17,883 nt of DNA from an uncultured Sphingobacteriales bacterium. GTDB taxonomy: Bacteria; Bacteroidota; Bacteroidia; Chitinophagales; Chitinophagaceae. Of the stretch, positions 15,564 to 17,883 are shown piece by piece. The notes below the pieces were generated by a model that saw only the letters and a program-made list of their open reading frames with translations, was not told where the DNA came from and did not search any database. Within the stretch, counting starts at the first letter, position 1, and each line of letters begins with the position of its first letter. The stretch spans positions 1 through 17,883 of the forward strand of contig CALKHN010000056.1 in assembly GCA_937991535.1 (NCBI GenBank). The letters are read 5' to 3'. Both the position numbers and the translations under genes were made by a program.

Positions 15564-15601
15564 TGTGGAAATGTGCTAATGTGAAAGTGTGGAAATGAAA
15601 G
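15562..15601. repeat. Octamer tandem-repeat array D at the GMC copy 2 stop codon
   Basis: Five 8-base units start at 15562, 15570, 15578, 15586 and 15594 with consensus AATGTGGA; the last is the most worn. The first unit overlaps the TAA stop codon. It differs from the other arrays of the window in period (8 rather than 7). Confidence 0.65.
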
Positions 15602-15682
15602 CGGTGGGTACGCAACGAAGGAAGCGTCAGACCGGGGATGAAATACAAAGCATCAAAAAACAAGAACATAGAAGCAACCCTG

Positions 15683-15727
15683 TCCGCCGTGGCGGATAAA
15701 TCACAAAGTCCGGATATTTAAAATCCG
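15683..15727. repeat. Palindromic elements, possible dispersed intergenic repeat
   Basis: Two small palindromes lie side by side. TCCGCC-GT-GGCGGA (15683-15696) and CGGAT (15711-15715) with ATCCG (15723-15727) both could form short hairpins, one with a 4-base loop and one with a 7-base loop. GC-rich palindromes of this look recur between genes in some Bacteroidota genomes, but only a genome search could show that this one is repeated. Confidence 0.4.
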
Positions 15728-15741
15728 AAGCAGGCCTATTT

Positions 15742-15790
15742 GAGAGCTGAGAGCCGACTGCTGACAGCTGATAGTTGACTGCCGAAAGCC
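15742..15790. repeat. Heptamer tandem-repeat array C
   Basis: Seven perfect-phase 7-base units start at 15742, 15749, 15756, 15763, 15770, 15777 and 15784. All begin with GA and fit the consensus GACAGCT, with one to three differences each. The array ends 39 bases before the start codon of the gluconate-2-dehydrogenase subunit-3-like gene, so it lies in its leader or promoter region. Confidence 0.85.
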
Positions 15791-15829
15791 ATACTAAATA
15801 AATTATTTTGATTACTTAAAATATCAATT

Positions 15830-16402
15830 ATGAACAGACGCGAAGCCTTATCGAGAGTAGCGCTTATACTGGGGGGAACCGTGGTGGGCGCCAATGCTTT
15901 TTTGGAAGGATGCAAACCTGCTGATAAAAAAGCTGCCGCCGCCGGAACATTCAGCGATAGCGATATTGCTTATTTGGATGAGATAGCCGAAACCATTATA
16001 CCTACAACCAACACACCCGGGGCCAAAGCCACAGGAGTGGGGGCCTTTATGAGCGTAATGGTGAACGACTGTTACGATGAAAAAGACCAGCAGGTGTTTT
16101 TTGAAGGCATGAAACTATTGAATGAAGCAAGCGACAAAAAGTTTGGCAAATCATTTATGGATATTGATGCTGCAGAACGTAAAACATTACTTACGGAAAT
16201 AGATGCCGAAGCCAAAAAGTATATGGCTGAAAAAAAGGGAGAAGATCCCAAACATTATTTCCGCATGATGAAGGAGCTCACCCTGCTGGGTTATTTTACA
16301 TCGGAAATTGGCGCCACACAGGCTTTACGTTATGTAGCAGTGCCGGGAAAATATGAAGGCTGTGTACCTTATAAAAAGGGTGACAGGGCATGGGCAACTT
16401 AA
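15830..16402 (+). CDS. Gluconate 2-dehydrogenase subunit 3-like protein (Tat-exported small subunit)
   Basis: A 190-residue protein of the gluconate 2-dehydrogenase subunit 3 family, the partner of GMC-type dehydrogenases. The leader MNRREALSRVALILGGTVVGANAFLEGC has twin arginines at 3-4 and a possible lipobox ending in Cys28, so it may be a Tat-exported lipoprotein. The mature part shows the family opening YLDEIAETIIPTTNTPGAKATGV (49-71), a helical core, and the end block LTLLGYFTSEIGATQALRYVAVPGKYEGCVPY. Such subunits are thought to carry the folded FAD subunit through the Tat pore and to help tether or stabilise it. Only one such gene serves the two GMC genes upstream. It is separated from GMC copy 2 by 266 bases holding three repeat types, so it may have its own promoter, though none could be placed. 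Confidence 0.86.
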   Translation: MNRREALSRVALILGGTVVGANAFLEGCKPADKKAAAAGTFSDSDIAYLDEIAETIIPTTNTPGAKATGVGAFMSVMVNDCYDEKDQQVFFEGMKLLNEASDKKFGKSFMDIDAAERKTLLTEIDAEAKKYMAEKKGEDPKHYFRMMKELTLLGYFTSEIGATQALRYVAVPGKYEGCVPYKKGDRAWAT

Positions 16403-16406
16403 AAAA

Positions 16407-16434
16407 TTTATGGTTTGTTGTTTATAGTTTGAAG
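16407..16434. repeat. Heptamer tandem-repeat array E
   Basis: Four 7-base units starting at 16407, 16414, 16421 and 16428 fit the pattern TTTrnnG (for example TTTATGG and TTTATAG). The array begins 4 bases after the stop codon of the subunit-3-like gene and ends 33 bases before the proposed gldB start. It is short and simple in composition, so chance is a possible explanation. Confidence 0.55.
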
Positions 16435-16467
16435 CAACATTTTAAAAGCTACAGCGTTACCCCTGCT

Positions 16468-17511
16468 ATGCAAAAATCGTTTTGTTCAGCAATCGTTATC
16501 GTGATCTGCCTTGCGGGTTGTACTGCCAATAAGCATACGCCCGATGTATCGGGCGTCAAAGTAAATCTTGAAGTACAACGTTTTGAACAGGATTTTTTCG
16601 CAATAGATACCAACAACATTTCTGCAGCAATGCCGGTCCTGTTGCAAAAGTATCCGGTTTTTTTACCTGATTTTGCGCAGCATATACTGGGGCTTTCGCT
16701 TGCCGATGATGGAGGCAAATCTGATGAAGCCATTAGAATGTTTCTTCGCGACTACAGGTTTGTAAAGGATACGGCATCAAAGGTATTCAGCAACTTTATT
16801 GCTGTTGAAGAGGAGGTGAAAAAAGGACTGCAGTTCACCAAATATTATTTCCCCGCGTATCATACACCCGAAAAGCTCATCACTTTTATTGGCCCGCTTG
16901 ATGCCATCTTTCAAACCGCCCTGGGAAAAACGGGAGATGTGATAACACAGGATGCACTTGCTGTTGGATTACAGCTACACCTGGGCAATACTGCTTCCTT
17001 ATACCAAAGCCAGGTTGCACAATCCCTCTTTCCTAAGTACGTATCCCGGAAATTTGAACCCGCTTATATAGCGGTTAACTGCATGAAGAATATTGTTGAT
17101 GATATATATCCGCCCCGCGCAGCAGACAAAACTTTATTGGACCTGACCATAGATAAAGGCAAACGACTGTACGTATTGGATAAGCTGCTGCCGCATGTGG
17201 CGGATACTTTAAAAATCGGTTATACCGGGGCCCAACTGAAGGGCTGTTATGCCAATGAAGGATTGATATGGAGTTTCCTCATTCAAAACAACCTGATATA
17301 CAACAGCGATCCATTAAGGATCCAGTCTTATGTGGAGGAAGGTCCGCTTACGCAGGAACTGGGGGAAGGTTCACCCGGAAATATTTCCTTATTCCTGGGC
17401 TGGCAGATCATAAAAAAATATATGGAAAAATTTCCCGATACTACTATTAACGAATTACTACAACTCAATGCCCAACAAATCCTGCAGGATTCAAAATACA
17501 AGCCGCGGTAA
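16468..17511 (+). CDS. gldB: GldB-like gliding motility lipoprotein
   Basis: A 347-residue lipoprotein when started at the ATG at 16468, which gives the signal MQKSFCSAIVIVICLAGC with lipobox LAGC and Cys18. A longer frame from 16390 would overlap the preceding gene and repeat array E, and is rejected. The body matches GldB-type proteins: VKVNLEVQRFEQDFFAID (about 28-48), YPVFLPDFAQHILGL, a helical middle, and the C-terminal GSPGNISLFLGWQIIKKYMEKFP and LLQLNAQQILQDSKYKPR. GldB belongs with a zincin-like family (DUF2268 relatives) but has no HExxH here. In Flavobacterium johnsoniae GldB is needed for gliding and type IX secretion. The gene follows the sugar-oxidation unit on the same strand but has no clear functional link to it. 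Confidence is high for the family, lower for the motility role in this organism. Confidence 0.83.
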   Translation: MQKSFCSAIVIVICLAGCTANKHTPDVSGVKVNLEVQRFEQDFFAIDTNNISAAMPVLLQKYPVFLPDFAQHILGLSLADDGGKSDEAIRMFLRDYRFVKDTASKVFSNFIAVEEEVKKGLQFTKYYFPAYHTPEKLITFIGPLDAIFQTALGKTGDVITQDALAVGLQLHLGNTASLYQSQVAQSLFPKYVSRKFEPAYIAVNCMKNIVDDIYPPRAADKTLLDLTIDKGKRLYVLDKLLPHVADTLKIGYTGAQLKGCYANEGLIWSFLIQNNLIYNSDPLRIQSYVEEGPLTQELGEGSPGNISLFLGWQIIKKYMEKFPDTTINELLQLNAQQILQDSKYKPR

Positions 17512-17883
17512 GTGTTCTGGACCGGTAAATAACTCTGCGATGGTATGCGGACGCATCTTGAAAATCATTTTGGGAAGTTGTTAGGGTAGTATACTAGTAA
17601 AATCGCACCCCTTGTACATGTACTTAGTACCAATACTGCTATTATGCGTCTGTTGGGTCTGCCACCGATGGATATCGTACTCGTGTTGTAAGCAATACCA
17701 AAAAAATATGGAACTACGGAAAACAAAAGTCTGTTGGAAATTAAACTAAAAAATAGAAAAAGGCCTGCTAATAAAAATTATTATATGACAAAAGAAGAAA
17801 TTTGACTAATATTTACAAAGATGGTGTCATAATAAACCGCTATCAATAGTATTAAAATAATATTTTATTATCTTTAGGTTCAA
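17512..17883. other. AT-rich terminal stretch without a convincing gene
   Basis: No protein-like reading frame with a start codon was accepted. Small items: the palindrome ATGCG-GA-CGCAT (17545-17556), and three GTAC tetramers close together around 17614-17630. The last 170 bases are very AT-rich, and TATCTTTA near the end resembles a Bacteroidota -7 box, though no TTG sits at the right distance upstream. This may be the promoter region of a gene to the right of the window. Confidence 0.45.

Noticed and set aside
16390..16467. Longer GldB start at 16390
   Set aside because: It would overlap the previous gene, translate repeat array E and place 26 residues before the lipoprotein signal.
17618..17749. 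43-residue plus-strand frame starting MYLVPILLLCVCW
   Set aside because: It looks like a short hydrophobic peptide but is Cys/Trp rich, has no promoter or neighbour support, and an equally open frame without a start overlaps it.

Overview
The window looks like chromosomal DNA of a Bacteroidota bacterium, most likely family Chitinophagaceae. The reasons are the gene families (a GldB-type gliding lipoprotein, DUF6526, DUF1543, an acidic 'DDEGELLNEG' protein, and Tat-exported sugar oxidoreductases and TIM barrels), the lack of clear Shine-Dalgarno sites, and one candidate promoter of the Bacteroidota TTG-N19-TAnnTTTG type. The taxonomic call is inference. No rRNA, tRNA, CRISPR array, insertion sequence or phage gene was seen.

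Left part (1-7300), mixed housekeeping and accessory genes. An NADPH-dependent FMN reductase (104-634) is followed by a Tat-exported TIM-barrel protein (813-1763) whose metal site looks altered, a metallo-beta-lactamase-fold hydrolase (1895-2608, minus), a two-copy DUF1543 protein (2786-3361), and a VOC/glyoxalase-like protein (3374-3802, minus) with a 51-residue basic protein just upstream (3814-3969, minus). Then come a strongly acidic disordered protein (4177-4665), a DUF6526 membrane protein (4667-5104, minus), a Tat-exported Gfo/Idh/MocA oxidoreductase (5279-6391), about 350 non-coding bases, and a small lipoprotein (6766-7299, minus).

Right part (7391-16402), a divergently transcribed carbohydrate-oxidation locus and the most coherent system here. 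The minus-strand operon runs from 10985 down to a strong intrinsic terminator at 7391-7425: Gfo/Idh/MocA dehydrogenase, xylose-isomerase-like TIM barrel, lipoprotein cytochrome c, and DUF1080 (3-keto-disaccharide hydrolase family). The plus-strand unit starts at 11101: exported hydroxypyruvate-isomerase-like TIM barrel, two tandem GMC flavoprotein dehydrogenases, and a Tat-dependent gluconate-2-dehydrogenase subunit-3-like protein. Such sets match glycoside 3-dehydrogenase / 3-keto-glycoside degradation. In the inferred model the GMC/subunit-3 complex oxidises the C3 hydroxyl of a glycoside in the periplasm and passes electrons to cytochrome c. DUF1080 and the exported TIM barrel then cleave and process the 3-keto sugar. 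The cytoplasmic Gfo/Idh/MocA and TIM barrel reduce or isomerise the product. Substrate and exact steps cannot be read from the sequence. No transporter, SusC/D pair or regulator lies in the window.

A gldB-like lipoprotein gene (16468-17511) and about 370 AT-rich bases without a convincing gene close the window.

A second pattern cuts across the genes. Five short tandem-repeat arrays, four with a 7-bp period and one with an 8-bp period, lie between genes, most of them touching or within about 40 bp of a stop codon. Their unit sequences differ but the period is nearly constant, and two arrays switch midway to the complementary unit so that they can fold into hairpins.
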